Position numbers and translations under genes: made by a program. Positions 8,742 to 17,847 of a stretch of DNA of 64,000 nucleotides are shown in pieces (within the stretch, counting starts at the first letter, position 1; every line of letters begins with the position of its first letter). Source of the DNA: Chryseobacterium sp. Bi04 (GTDB lineage Bacteria > Bacteroidota > Bacteroidia > Flavobacteriales > Weeksellaceae); assembly GCF_918698085.1 (NCBI RefSeq), contig NZ_CAKKLP010000009.1:124001-188000 (forward strand). Direction: 5' to 3'. The notes beneath the pieces are model-generated. The model saw nothing but the letters and a program-made list of their open reading frames with translations, searched no databases and had not been told where the DNA came from.

Positions 8742-9362
8742 ATGATTTCAACTCAGGATTATAGTCTATTGCCAGACATAAAAACATTACAAACTATTTC
8801 TAAGGCAATTTCTGTTTTAGACGCAATACTTTCTCAAGAGTGGGAATATCGCTACTACTCCTACAACAACAAATGGTCAGATGATGAAGAATTTTTTGAA
8901 ATGTGGAATGGTTCGGGAGATCAAATGCTTATTTTATTTTCACAAAACGGGTGTGTTATCAATGGATTTGCTCACGAATATCAACAACAAAGTAAACAAG
9001 AATTAACAGTAAACTTACCTTCTGTCTTCGATGAATTTATTTTCGGGGAACCTGTAAACTCCATCGGAACCACTTTTTGCCTATGGACAACTGAACACAA
9101 AAACTGGCAAAAAGGGCAACTTCAAAACTACGAAGACAATTCTGAAGAAATGTTGAATATTTTTGATGGAAATCCTCAGACCTATATTGATTGGGCTACA
9201 GAATATTTTGAAGAAAGAATACCTTTAGAAGCTGTAACAAAAATTTATAATGGACAAACCTTGACAAAAGAAATGGTTTTTACCATTGTTGCAGAGCTCG
9301 AAGACTGGGAACAATTGAAAGCTGACCTTGATGAAATAGGATATCCATACAGTTTTCAGTAA
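8742..9362 (+). CDS. Hypothetical protein, 206 aa
   Basis: No family recognised. The protein is acidic and rich in Trp and Tyr (WEYRYYSYNNKW at about residues 33-44, WATEYFEERIP near residue 150) and has no signal peptide. Such solitary acidic proteins with many aromatics are common in Bacteroidota and some are immunity-like, but nothing here proves that. A TAGCTTTG box at 8650-8657 could be its promoter. The DUF2695 gene follows after 26 bp. Confidence 0.65.
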   Translation: MISTQDYSLLPDIKTLQTISKAISVLDAILSQEWEYRYYSYNNKWSDDEEFFEMWNGSGDQMLILFSQNGCVINGFAHEYQQQSKQELTVNLPSVFDEFIFGEPVNSIGTTFCLWTTEHKNWQKGQLQNYEDNSEEMLNIFDGNPQTYIDWATEYFEERIPLEAVTKIYNGQTLTKEMVFTIVAELEDWEQLKADLDEIGYPYSFQ

Positions 9363-9388
9363 AAAAACACTATATAATACCAAGACCT

Positions 9389-9685
9389 ATGGACCAACAT
9401 GAAAAAGAGCGAAGAAAACAAATCCGAAATGAGCTGAGGCAAAAGCAGCAAGAAGAATTTGAAAAAAGCTTACCCATAAACAGAGAAATTTTTGAAAAAT
9501 TATTTGACAATCTTGATCATCAGTTAGGAAAAAGAAATTGTGATGACACCAATCAACTTACCGTAGAATTTTTGAAAAAAAATAAAATCGGTAACATTGA
9601 AAATGTATTAAGTTGGCTCGCCGATCATGGCGGGTATTGTGACTGTGAAATATTAGCCAACGTTGAAGAGAAATTTGAAAATTAA
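9389..9685 (+). CDS. DUF2695 domain protein
   Basis: A 98 aa protein with a highly charged N-terminal helix (KERRKQIRNELRQKQQEEFEKS) and then the DUF2695 core: LPINREIFEKLFDNLD, CDDTNQLTVEFL and the diagnostic LADHGGYCDCEILANVEE. The CDC motif and conserved His suggest a small metal-binding or redox site, which is inference. Cytoplasmic. Probably in one transcript with the gene 26 bp upstream. Confidence 0.88.
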   Translation: MDQHEKERRKQIRNELRQKQQEEFEKSLPINREIFEKLFDNLDHQLGKRNCDDTNQLTVEFLKKNKIGNIENVLSWLADHGGYCDCEILANVEEKFEN

Positions 9686-9741
9686 CAGATTCAGTAAAAA
9701 CAGGGATAATCATCACGGAATTAGACTCAAAAAATAAACTC

Positions 9742-10260
9742 ATGAAAGAAAATAATCTAGATCTAAAATCAATATACGTAGTCATAATAAGCTTGTTGCT
9801 ATTCATCTCATGCAGTAAAAAACAGGAGCACCTTCTAACTGATCAATATAAAAAGTGGGAAACGCTTGAAATTAAAACAAGATTTCAAACCTTAACAATT
9901 TCTAAATTTTCTGACTCTGCTGACTACTACAACATGATTAACAGTAATAAAGAATTTAAAATCATTCCGGAATCAACACCTGAAAAAACAGATCCTGAAC
10001 AACCGGAGCATAAAATAATACTTTTTACCAAAGCAGAAAAAGACAGTTTGAGTAAGTATATTTATGAATCTGTAACACAGCCCAAATTCACTAATGTTCT
10101 GGCAACAGATTACGCAGGAGGCGTTATTCTTAGATTTGATAGAGAAAATATGAATTTGATGTGCGAATATAATTCTGTTGGAGATTGGACTACAGTTTCG
10201 GAAAACACTGAAAAGATTTATAATCTGATCAGCAAAAAAGTTGAAATATCAAAGCAATAA
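9742..10260 (+). CDS. Predicted lipoprotein, 172 aa
   Basis: An N-terminal signal with lipobox LFISC (Cys about residue 28) predicts a lipid-anchored periplasmic protein. The mature part has no recognised domain. It is upstream of the metallo-beta-lactamase gene with only 4 bp between the stop and the preferred start of that gene, so the two are probably cotranscribed. A functional link is not shown by the sequence. Confidence 0.7.
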   Translation: MKENNLDLKSIYVVIISLLLFISCSKKQEHLLTDQYKKWETLEIKTRFQTLTISKFSDSADYYNMINSNKEFKIIPESTPEKTDPEQPEHKIILFTKAEKDSLSKYIYESVTQPKFTNVLATDYAGGVILRFDRENMNLMCEYNSVGDWTTVSENTEKIYNLISKKVEISKQ

Positions 10261-10264
10261 ACCT

Positions 10265-11023
10265 ATGAAAACTACCCTTACCCATATAGTCGCTATAGTA
10301 TTCTCTTTCGTCATCATAAGCTGTGGCTCTCAACATAAAGACCATTTTAAAGCAAAAGAAGTGTATACATCTCCCCATCTGGTTATTACCCAGATTTCTG
10401 AACATTCTTTTATCCATACTTCTTTTAAACAAACCAATGATTTTGGTAATGTTCCCTGCAACGGACTTGTTGTAAAAAATAATAATGAAACCATTGTTTT
10501 CGACACCCCCATTAATGACAAAAGTTCAGAAGAACTGATACAGTGGATCAATGGAACACTTCATGCAAAAATAAATGCCGTTATTCCTACCCATTTCCAT
10601 GATGACAGTTCAGGAGGATTGCAGGCTTTTCATAATCATCATATTCCTTCCTATGCCTATTCCAAAACCATTGAATTAGCCAAAGAAAACAAGTTTGTAA
10701 TTCCTGAAAACAGTTTTAATGATTCGCTGGTTTTAAAAGTTGGCAATGAAAAAACTATCACGAGGTTTTTCGGTGAAGGTCATACCAAAGATAATGTGGT
10801 AGGGTATTTCCCTGGTGAACATATATTGTTTGGAGGCTGTTTATTAAAAGAGCTTGATGCGGGTAAAGGATATCTGGGAGATGCTAATGTGGCAGCATGG
10901 TCCAATACAGTTGAAAAAGTAAAAAAAGAATATCCTGATGTGAAAATTGTGGTTCCGGGACATGGAGAATATGGGAACGGAAAACTACTGGACTATACCA
11001 TTACATTATTTAAAACTCAATAA
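10265..11023 (+). CDS. Subclass B1 metallo-beta-lactamase, lipoprotein
   Basis: All B1 zinc ligands are present: site 1 H110, H112 (in HFHDD) and H173 (in GEGHT); site 2 D114, C192 (in FGGC) and H233 (in VPGHG). The C-terminal region LGDANVAAW and the VVPGHGEYG segment look like the IMP/CcrA branch rather than the IND enzymes typical of some Chryseobacterium. The signal ends in lipobox VIISC (Cys20), so the enzyme should be membrane-anchored, as in NDM. The start is taken at 10265; an in-frame ATG at 10241 overlaps the upstream gene and adds eight residues before a good signal peptide. Expected to hydrolyse beta-lactams in the periplasm; the spectrum is not predictable from sequence alone. 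Confidence 0.92.
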   Translation: MKTTLTHIVAIVFSFVIISCGSQHKDHFKAKEVYTSPHLVITQISEHSFIHTSFKQTNDFGNVPCNGLVVKNNNETIVFDTPINDKSSEELIQWINGTLHAKINAVIPTHFHDDSSGGLQAFHNHHIPSYAYSKTIELAKENKFVIPENSFNDSLVLKVGNEKTITRFFGEGHTKDNVVGYFPGEHILFGGCLLKELDAGKGYLGDANVAAWSNTVEKVKKEYPDVKIVVPGHGEYGNGKLLDYTITLFKTQ

Positions 11024-11063
11024 AAAATTCTCCTAATAATAACTTGCAATATTAAAATTGTAT

Positions 11064-11489
11064 ATGAACACCGAGGAACAAATTCAGGAATATATCAACA
11101 GTCAGCATGAACCAAAACGTACCGACATGCAAGAGCTGCACCGCATCATTTTGGAACTTATACCGGAATCTCAGTTGTGGTTTCTGGATGGAAAAAACAG
11201 TGAAGGCAAAACAGTTTCCAATCCCAATATCGGATATGGGTTTCATACCATGCAATATACTGATGGAAAAACCAGAGATTTTTATCAGGTGGGAATGAGT
11301 GCCAACACAACCGGGATTTCTATTTATATTTTGGGAATTGAGGATAAAAATTATTTGGCTCAAACTTATGGTGAAAAAATAGGTAAGGCAAACGTAACAG
11401 GATATTGTATTAAGTTTAAAAAACTAAAAGATATTAACATTGAAATCCTTCAGGAAGCCATACAGTTCGGATTACAACAAAACCCCTAG
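11064..11489 (+). CDS. DUF1801 (YdhG-like) domain protein
   Basis: The 141 aa cytoplasmic protein starts at the ATG at 11064 (MNTEEQIQEYI). It has the pattern of the DUF1801 family: DMQELHRIILELIPESQLWF at the N-terminus, GYGFHTMQYTDG in the middle and CIKFKKLKDINIEILQEAI at the end, where the family has a phosphate/iron-chaperone-like fold. The function of bacterial members is unproven. Follows the lactamase gene by 40 bp. Confidence 0.75.
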   Translation: MNTEEQIQEYINSQHEPKRTDMQELHRIILELIPESQLWFLDGKNSEGKTVSNPNIGYGFHTMQYTDGKTRDFYQVGMSANTTGISIYILGIEDKNYLAQTYGEKIGKANVTGYCIKFKKLKDINIEILQEAIQFGLQQNP

Positions 11490-11522
11490 TTTCCCGTCCA
11501 CTTTAAGCAAAAAGCACAAACC

Positions 11523-11822
11523 ATGAAAAATTCTTCAAATACTATAACCGGTACACTGACCCTCTTTTTTGTTTTAGGGTTGCTGTCAATTCTTATTGGA
11601 ATAATTTTTTCCATTATTGCCTTCGACAGTGTATCTGCACAGGATGGTTTGGCCGGAATGTATGCATTATTCGGATTAATTCCTGTTGTCATCATTATGA
11701 TCATAGACAGAATTTGTGTCTGGAAGTTGGGGCCAAAGAAAGTGAACAAAGTCCAGTTCTATATTGCCGGAATATTCATTGTGCTATTTATTCTTAACTG
11801 GATAAGACTACAACTTCAATGA
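11523..11822 (+). CDS. Small membrane protein, 99 aa
   Basis: Three hydrophobic segments are visible (about residues 10-33, 43-62 and 78-96), with a short basic loop WKLGPKKVNK between the second and third. No family is recognised. It is 33 bp downstream of the DUF1801 gene and may share its transcript. Confidence 0.65.
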   Translation: MKNSSNTITGTLTLFFVLGLLSILIGIIFSIIAFDSVSAQDGLAGMYALFGLIPVVIIMIIDRICVWKLGPKKVNKVQFYIAGIFIVLFILNWIRLQLQ

Positions 11823-11957
11823 ACACAAAAAAGACATTTAAAACCAAAAACAGGAAATAAGAAAATATCCTGAAAATTTCCATCATCACCAGGAGATGAA
11901 GTAAGTAAAATGGTATATTAGCAGAAAGCTTAGATAAAGGCATAAAAAAGAATAACC

Positions 11958-12458
11958 ATGGCAGAATACACACTACCCTATTTTGGACAACTATCAACAG
12001 AAGATATTGAAGAATATTATGATGTGACGATTGATTTTAATGGCAATGAAATTCAACTGAACTTAAATTTCGAAAACAACAGCATTGCCCCTTCCCAATT
12101 GGATAAAGTAAAAAATTACCTTGAAAATATCGGGAAATTTGACAGCCTTAATAAAACATATATTCTGGATGATTATCATGATGAAGACGGTGAAACCGTA
12201 AAATTTTATGTAGAACACCATCTTGAAGAATGTGAGAAAGAAGAGCTTTCGGCCCTGATCAACTTCGATGATTCAACCACTCAGCCGGAACAACAGCTTT
12301 TGAAAAAACTGGAACTGGTTCGGGTTGGAATTTATCCTGACAGTGAAGACAGCTTTGCCATTTCAGACTATTCAATTGGCCGGGATATTACAGATTATTT
12401 GGTGGTAATCAATACCGACGAAAACGGAAAGCTAGATGATATGGCCATGGAAAGCTAA
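11958..12458 (+). CDS. DUF2004 family protein
   Basis: A 166 aa acidic cytoplasmic protein beginning MAEYTLPYFGQLSTEDIEEYY, the typical opening of DUF2004 proteins in flavobacteria. The C-terminal SFAISDYSIGRDITDYLVVIN segment is also characteristic. No catalytic motif is evident. It lies 20 bp upstream of the next gene, suggesting cotranscription. No function is assigned to the family. Confidence 0.8.
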   Translation: MAEYTLPYFGQLSTEDIEEYYDVTIDFNGNEIQLNLNFENNSIAPSQLDKVKNYLENIGKFDSLNKTYILDDYHDEDGETVKFYVEHHLEECEKEELSALINFDDSTTQPEQQLLKKLELVRVGIYPDSEDSFAISDYSIGRDITDYLVVINTDENGKLDDMAMES

Positions 12459-12478
12459 CATAAAAAAATAAAACACCA

Positions 12479-13432
12479 ATGTCAAATGCTGAAAAGATAA
12501 TTAACGAAATCGATATATTTTTAGAAAAGTCGATGCTTAAAACTTCTACAATCACCGGGGAAGAATTCATCAGTTTTATAGAGGAGAAATGGGAAGAAGC
12601 CGATGATGAAAAATATGATATATATCAGGCTTACATCATAAGCAGCCGGATGATTAATGAATATATCCGGGGAAAAGATTTCGAAAATATGATGAGATGG
12701 CTGGAGATTTCTGACCGTCACTCCGCTGCTCACAAAAATGCGTCTTATATCCGGAATTATTATGCAGGAGAATGCTGCCTGGAATGTGGCAATGAAGAAA
12801 AAGCCCTGGAATATTTCAACTTATGTTATGCTGAAAATCAGGAGTATATTTTTTCAAGAGCCCCTTTTTGCTATGAGTTCTTCAATAAACATCTCGATCA
12901 TCCCAGAAACCTGCCTGATCAGAACGAAAGTGATGATGACTATTTTGAACTTAGTATTGAACTGAAGCACTGGCAGACTTTCTTCCAAAAAGAAGATCCT
13001 GAATTTTATTACGAACTCTTGGATGAGGAAGATGACTATATGGATGAACCAACCCCGGCACAGGAAAATGGATTACATTACCTACAGGAAAACCAGGAAG
13101 TCGTCTTAGAAAAAATATTGGCTGAACTTTTAAAGCAATACCCCGGCCTACAAAAAAATTACAACTATTCTGAAGAAGACAAAACAGATTTTATGCCTGA
13201 TTTAAAAGATATACAAGGTTTTGCTCATCTTCTGTCACCAACTTATTTTTATGTTACCTCAGTGGTTAAGGATCACTACCCATACATCGGGTTAGGATTT
13301 TCCTGTTCATGGGACAGCGAACATGGTTTGGGAATTATGATTCATAAAGACCGGATTATAGAAATAGGAAGTGCGGCCACAGCATTTGACAGCTGGGCAG
13401 CAGAAAAAGATCTAAACAGTATTAATAGCTAG
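12479..13432 (+). CDS. Hypothetical protein with TPR-like and DUF6985-like parts
   Basis: The 317 aa protein is very acidic. Its first half has a helical repeat look (NEEKALEYFNLCY resembles one TPR unit). The second half ends with GLGFSCSWDSEHGLGIMIHKDRIIEIGSA, similar to the DUF6985 C-terminal pattern seen in proteins of unknown function; this match is from memory. No export signal. It is cotranscribed with the DUF2004 gene upstream and is followed by a clear terminator. Confidence 0.65.
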   Translation: MSNAEKIINEIDIFLEKSMLKTSTITGEEFISFIEEKWEEADDEKYDIYQAYIISSRMINEYIRGKDFENMMRWLEISDRHSAAHKNASYIRNYYAGECCLECGNEEKALEYFNLCYAENQEYIFSRAPFCYEFFNKHLDHPRNLPDQNESDDDYFELSIELKHWQTFFQKEDPEFYYELLDEEDDYMDEPTPAQENGLHYLQENQEVVLEKILAELLKQYPGLQKNYNYSEEDKTDFMPDLKDIQGFAHLLSPTYFYVTSVVKDHYPYIGLGFSCSWDSEHGLGIMIHKDRIIEIGSAATAFDSWAAEKDLNSINS

Positions 13433-13476
13433 TTTCGGTACATCTACCCATCACGAAACGATATAAAAAATCTCAG

Positions 13477-13506
13477 AAACCACTCTATTTTTTTGAGTGG
13501 TTTTTT
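13477..13506 (+). terminator. Rho-independent terminator
   Basis: A 9 bp perfect stem (AAACCACTC / GAGTGGTTT) with an AT loop is followed by TTTTTTG. It closes the DUF2004 transcript. Confidence 0.85.
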
Positions 13507-13551
13507 GTTTTTTTAGCTTTATGAATGTAATATTGTAAAAAAATTATTACC

Positions 13552-15609
13552 ATGTACATTCAGGTTTCTGAAGATTTCAAAAAGAAGAGTAAATCCGCTA
13601 TTCTGGCGATCAGCATTTTCGTCATTGTATATATCCTTATGTTTCTTTTTACCATTATTTTGGCTGTAGCCTGTATTGGTGGAGGAATTTTACTTATCAT
13701 AACCAAACCAATGTTTCTAACCCTCATGTTGGGAATAGGCGCTGCAGGAACCGGCGTCTGTGTTTTCTTTTTTATCATCAAATTTTTATTCAAGAAACAT
13801 ATCAACGACAGAAGTTATCTTACAGAAATTACAAGAACACAGGAGCCTCAGCTTTTTAAAATGATTGATGAGATTGTAAAAGAAGCTGAAACGGATTTTC
13901 CTAAAAAAGTATATCTATCCTATGATGTCAATGCCAGTGTTTTTTATGATTCAAGTTTTTGGAGTATGTTTCTTCCTATTAAAAAAAACCTGACCATAGG
14001 GGTGGGATTAATCAACACTTCTACAAAACAGGAATTAAAGGCTGTACTCTCTCACGAATTCGGACATTTTTCCCAACGTTCTATGAAGGTGGGAAGTTAT
14101 GTGTATAATGTAAACCAGATTATTTTTAATCTTGTTAATGATGATCAGTCCTATCGGAACTCTATAGAAAGCTGGGCAAGTATGAGTGGTTATTTTTCCA
14201 TTTTTGCAGCGATTTCCCTTTTTATCACCAATAAAATCCAATGGGTTCTTTCAAAAATGTATTCTTTTGTCAATATCCGTCATATGGCACTTTCCAGAGA
14301 AATGGAGTTTCATGCCGATGAAGTGGCTGCCCATATTGCAGGTTCCGTTTCATTGGAAGAATCTCTTCTCAGAATAGAACTGGCAAGCAACTCCTATAAC
14401 AATGTGATTAGTTTTTACGATGCCAAGGTGTCAAAAAATCAGGCAAGCAAAAATATTTACAAAGAACAGTCTTTCGTGATGAATTTTCTAGCCACGCAAA
14501 ATGAACTGGAAATGAAACATGATCTTCCGAATGTAAAACTTTCAGAATCCGGTCTTTTTAATAAATCAAAACTGATGATTGAGAACCAATGGGCATCACA
14601 CCCTTCTCATGAAGAGCGTATCGCAAGACTTCGAAAACTTAATATTATAAAGGATACCGACAATGAGCACGCTAAAAACTTATTCCAGGACTTTGAAAAA
14701 ACTGAGGAAAAACTTACCGCAAAGCTCTTTTCAAAGGTAAAATACCAGAAAGGAAAAACTGAGCTGGAACTGGATGTTTTTAAAACAGAATTTGAAGAAC
14801 AGTACAACAGGGATTCTTTTGACAAAATTTTCAACAGTTATTACGATAACAAAAATCCTGATTTTACCATTCAGGAAAACCACATTGTCAAAGATCTTCT
14901 TTTTGACGAACTTTTCAGCAAAGAAAAAGTGGAATTGGTCTACACCCTGATCGCCCTTGAAAATGATAAAAAAACAATAGAAGCTATTGCCAGTAAAGAA
15001 TTGGTTTTAAAAACATTTGATTACGACGGAAAGAAATATACGGTTAAGGAAGCTAAAAACCTGATTCCTGAAATCAACCATTCTATTTCTGAAATACAAA
15101 AACAAATTCAGCAGAATGATTCCGATATCTATCATTATTTCCTTTCCTCCACAGATGATTCCTGTAAAAAAACAGAATTTATAAATGCCTATCAGCTTCT
15201 TTCAGCATATGACGCAAGCTATGAGGAAAAATTAAAGGTTTATACAGATATTGCTCATGCAACAGCCTTTATGAGCACGAAAACTATGCCTGAGCAGATC
15301 AAACGAAATTTCCTGAACCTAAAACCATTGGAGGATACATTAAAAAATGAAATCAGGCCTTATTTAGAAAATACATCTATCTCATTTTATCTGGAAGAAC
15401 AGGATGTCAAAGATCTGAACTACTATATCGAGAACCATTTAATATACTTCAACAACGATCATTATATTGATGCCCATCTGCAGCTTCTGATGAGAGCGAT
15501 CAATGTTTATCCTTATCTTCTCAACAGAAAATATTTCCTGCTAAAGAAAGACCTTTTGAATACAATGAAAGATTTGGCAAATTCTGGTTATACGGAGAAG
15601 GTGAATTGA
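13552..15609 (+). CDS. M48 family membrane metallopeptidase
   Basis: Two hydrophobic helices near the N-terminus (about residues 17-50 and 60-85) anchor the protein. The zinc motif HEFGH is at residues 168-172, and the third zinc ligand is in the SREMEFHADEVAAH segment near residues 250-260, matching the M48 EMEADxxA pattern. A histidine-rich SHPSHEER motif follows, typical of the substrate cleft of M48 peptidases. The C-terminal ~300 residues are helical and not assigned. M48 proteins cleave membrane or periplasmic proteins, often in quality control. It is monocistronic, with a terminator just upstream. Confidence 0.9.
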   Translation: MYIQVSEDFKKKSKSAILAISIFVIVYILMFLFTIILAVACIGGGILLIITKPMFLTLMLGIGAAGTGVCVFFFIIKFLFKKHINDRSYLTEITRTQEPQLFKMIDEIVKEAETDFPKKVYLSYDVNASVFYDSSFWSMFLPIKKNLTIGVGLINTSTKQELKAVLSHEFGHFSQRSMKVGSYVYNVNQIIFNLVNDDQSYRNSIESWASMSGYFSIFAAISLFITNKIQWVLSKMYSFVNIRHMALSREMEFHADEVAAHIAGSVSLEESLLRIELASNSYNNVISFYDAKVSKNQASKNIYKEQSFVMNFLATQNELEMKHDLPNVKLSESGLFNKSKLMIENQWASHPSHEERIARLRKLNIIKDTDNEHAKNLFQDFEKTEEKLTAKLFSKVKYQKGKTELELDVFKTEFEEQYNRDSFDKIFNSYYDNKNPDFTIQENHIVKDLLFDELFSKEKVELVYTLIALENDKKTIEAIASKELVLKTFDYDGKKYTVKEAKNLIPEINHSISEIQKQIQQNDSDIYHYFLSSTDDSCKKTEFINAYQLLSAYDASYEEKLKVYTDIAHATAFMSTKTMPEQIKRNFLNLKPLEDTLKNEIRPYLENTSISFYLEEQDVKDLNYYIENHLIYFNNDHYIDAHLQLLMRAINVYPYLLNRKYFLLKKDLLNTMKDLANSGYTEKVN

Positions 15610-15760
15610 TATTGTGCCCTGAACTTTAAAGTAAAGAATTAATTACTTCCAGTTTCGATTTATCTTCCTTACCTCACTTTGTGAAATCTTTTTTATTAAT
15701 TTAGTTCGTCCGAAATTAATAGCGTTCTTCTTTAAAAACATACAAGAATACGATCTGAAA

Positions 15761-16150
15761 ATGAATACAAAACTGGATACCATCCTATTTTACGTGAAAA
15801 ATATTGAAGTGATGAAAAACTTTTATGTTGAACACTTTAATATAAAAGTCATTGAAGAAGATGATATGTGGGTATTGCTGGATGTAGGTGCTGTAAACCT
15901 GGCATTTCATAAAATCGGAGATCAGTATCTCGAAAAGATAGACGAAGGATATTTATTTGATAACAATACCAAAATAGTTTTTACAATTGATCTTGATATA
16001 GAATCAGCCAGAAATGAACTTCTTTCAAAAAATGTTCAGATGAGAGAAGTTAAAACATTTGACAACTATGGTTTTTGGTTGTGCGACGGAACAGATCCTG
16101 AAGGAAATGTATTTCAATTAAAAACTAAAAAAACAAATTCCCCACTGTAA
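15761..16150 (+). CDS. VOC (glyoxalase/bleomycin-resistance-like) family protein
   Basis: 129 aa, typical of a single vicinal-oxygen-chelate protomer: two beta-alpha-beta-beta-beta modules, with ILFYVKNIEVMKNFYVEHF at the N-terminus and LCDGTDPEGNVFQLK at the end. The family includes glyoxalases, dioxygenases and antibiotic-binding proteins; the substrate cannot be assigned. The next gene begins 1 bp after its stop, indicating a two-gene operon. Confidence 0.88.
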   Translation: MNTKLDTILFYVKNIEVMKNFYVEHFNIKVIEEDDMWVLLDVGAVNLAFHKIGDQYLEKIDEGYLFDNNTKIVFTIDLDIESARNELLSKNVQMREVKTFDNYGFWLCDGTDPEGNVFQLKTKKTNSPL

Positions 16151-16151
16151 A

Positions 16152-16697
16152 ATGAAACAAGTATTATTAGATTTAGCTATCACTCTAGACGGGTTTATCG
16201 AAGGACCCAACGGAGAAACCGACTGGTGTATTATGGATGACGACATGGATTTTGACGGTTTCCTTTCAGGAATTGACACCATTTTTTATGGAAGAATAAG
16301 CTATGATGCCTGGGGAAATTATCTACCGGAAGAAAATGCTACTCCGGAAGAGCAAAAACTTTGGGAAGCTGTTCATTCAAAAAATAAATTTGTGTTTTCA
16401 AGCCAACACAGAGAAGATAAAAATGCAACCTTTATCAATACTGATATTATAGAAAAAGTTTCTGAAATCAAGAAACAGGGTGGAAAAGATATCTGGCTAT
16501 ACGGAGGGGCAAGCCTCATTACGACTTTTATTAAAAATAACCTGATCGATGTTTACAGAATTTCTGTTCATCCAATTGCTTTAGGTAGTGGGAAACCTTT
16601 GTTTGAAGATTTGAAAGAGCGACTTAATTTAAAATTAATAAAAACCAATGTTTTTAAATCCGGAGTGGTACAGCTTATTTATACTCCTCACTCATGA
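16152..16697 (+). CDS. Dihydrofolate reductase-like (RibD C-terminal domain) protein
   Basis: A 181 aa protein with the RibD_C/DHFR-like fold: LDLAITLDGFIEGPNGETDW at the N-terminus, FYGRISYDAW in the first third, and the NADPH-binding stretch IWLYGGASLITTFI with PIALGSGKPLF near the C-terminus. It probably reduces a small substrate with NADPH. It is separate from the riboflavin genes (ribB is 8 kb away), so a riboflavin role is unlikely. Cotranscribed with the VOC gene. Confidence 0.88.
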   Translation: MKQVLLDLAITLDGFIEGPNGETDWCIMDDDMDFDGFLSGIDTIFYGRISYDAWGNYLPEENATPEEQKLWEAVHSKNKFVFSSQHREDKNATFINTDIIEKVSEIKKQGGKDIWLYGGASLITTFIKNNLIDVYRISVHPIALGSGKPLFEDLKERLNLKLIKTNVFKSGVVQLIYTPHS

Positions 16698-16765
16698 AAA
16701 ATTTCGCATAATGCTTTCACTTGATCTTTAAAATTGAATATAAACCAATCAAAATATAAACTATT

Positions 16766-17269
16766 ATGAGCTTAAAAACACTAGTCACCAAAAGCGTTCA
16801 GTACAACAGCTGGGTATTCAACAAATATCTTGACTGGTTATCCACAAAATCCGATGAACAGCTTAATCAGGAAACCATTTCAAGTTTTCCGACCATCCTG
16901 AAAACATTACACCATATCTGGCAGACCCAGGAATACTGGTGGAGTTATATTTCTGAAAGCAATGACTTTGATTTTACACAGACGGCAGCTACAGATAGTA
17001 AAGAAGAGGTTTTTAACGCCTTAAGAAATAACTCACAAAAGCTTGTGGATTATGTAGAAAACTTATCTGAAGAGGATCTGGAAAAAAATATAAAAGTTGA
17101 ATCCCAATGGTTCCAATGTGATTTTACAAAATATGAATATATTCAACATATTATTATCCATGGAACTTTTCACCGTGGGCAGATTGTAACAATGGGAAGA
17201 AATATAGGAATAACGGACGCCCCAATGACAGATTTTAATTTCTGGAATATTTATAAAGATCAAAAATAA
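16766..17269 (+). CDS. DinB family protein (four-helix putative metalloenzyme)
   Basis: 167 aa. The helices carry the three conserved DinB/YfiT histidines: one in TLHHIWQTQEYWW and a pair in HIIIHGTFHRGQI. This superfamily includes damage-inducible proteins and thiol S-transferases. It is unrelated to DNA polymerase IV (dinB) at 38943. Cytoplasmic. An exact DnaA-box sequence occurs by position inside this gene at 16838-16846. Confidence 0.88.
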   Translation: MSLKTLVTKSVQYNSWVFNKYLDWLSTKSDEQLNQETISSFPTILKTLHHIWQTQEYWWSYISESNDFDFTQTAATDSKEEVFNALRNNSQKLVDYVENLSEEDLEKNIKVESQWFQCDFTKYEYIQHIIIHGTFHRGQIVTMGRNIGITDAPMTDFNFWNIYKDQK

Positions 17270-17405
17270 TTTCTCTACAGCCTCCAAACCATCACAACAA
17301 ACCTATGAGGTTTCAGCTCCAACTACGATACCGGCAAAATATATTTATCTTACACTAAGCTTTTCCGCAAGATTAAAATCGTATTTTTCTAAACACATCA
17401 ATTGC

Positions 17406-17700
17406 TGTGAATAAAATGTGGATAACTTTTTCATCACCTAAAATCCAGCCTACAAAAAATGTTCTAAAATCCAGGCAGTGAGATCCTTTATTGACGGATA
17501 TGTTTTAAACATTGTGGATAACTTATCCACAATCGCTTCATGGATTCTATTAAAAATAAGATCCCTTCAATACCATTACACATATAAAATATTTTTATTC
17601 ATAATTATTTATTGTTGTTTTTTGTAAATTGCAATAACAAAAAAATCACCAAATAAAGAAATATAATAATAAAATAAAATTTATACTGCAAAAAAGTTCA
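17406..17700. other. DnaA-box cluster beside an AT-rich tract (possible replication origin)
   Basis: Four nine-base matches to TTATNCACA lie within 126 bp: on the minus strand at 17406-17414 (TTATTCACA), 17417-17425 and 17513-17521 (both TTATCCACA), and on the plus strand at 17523-17531 (TTATCCACA). The last two form a 21 bp palindrome centred on 17522; the first two start 11 bp apart, one helical turn. From about 17577 to 17700 the sequence is almost all A and T, as in an unwinding element. The gap 17270-17847 holds no gene. Against an origin, rpoBC 40 kb to the right would run head-on to replication. dnaA itself is not in the window. Confidence 0.5.
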
Positions 17701-17847
17701 AAAACCTAATATCAGTTTTTCGTACTTACGGATTTCTTATCAAAATTGTAAAACTGAATGATAATAACTTCGTTCACATCCCTATGAAACACAAAAGATT
17801 CTATAAACAAATGAAAATAAATTTAATAACCCAACACTTTTATTCCC

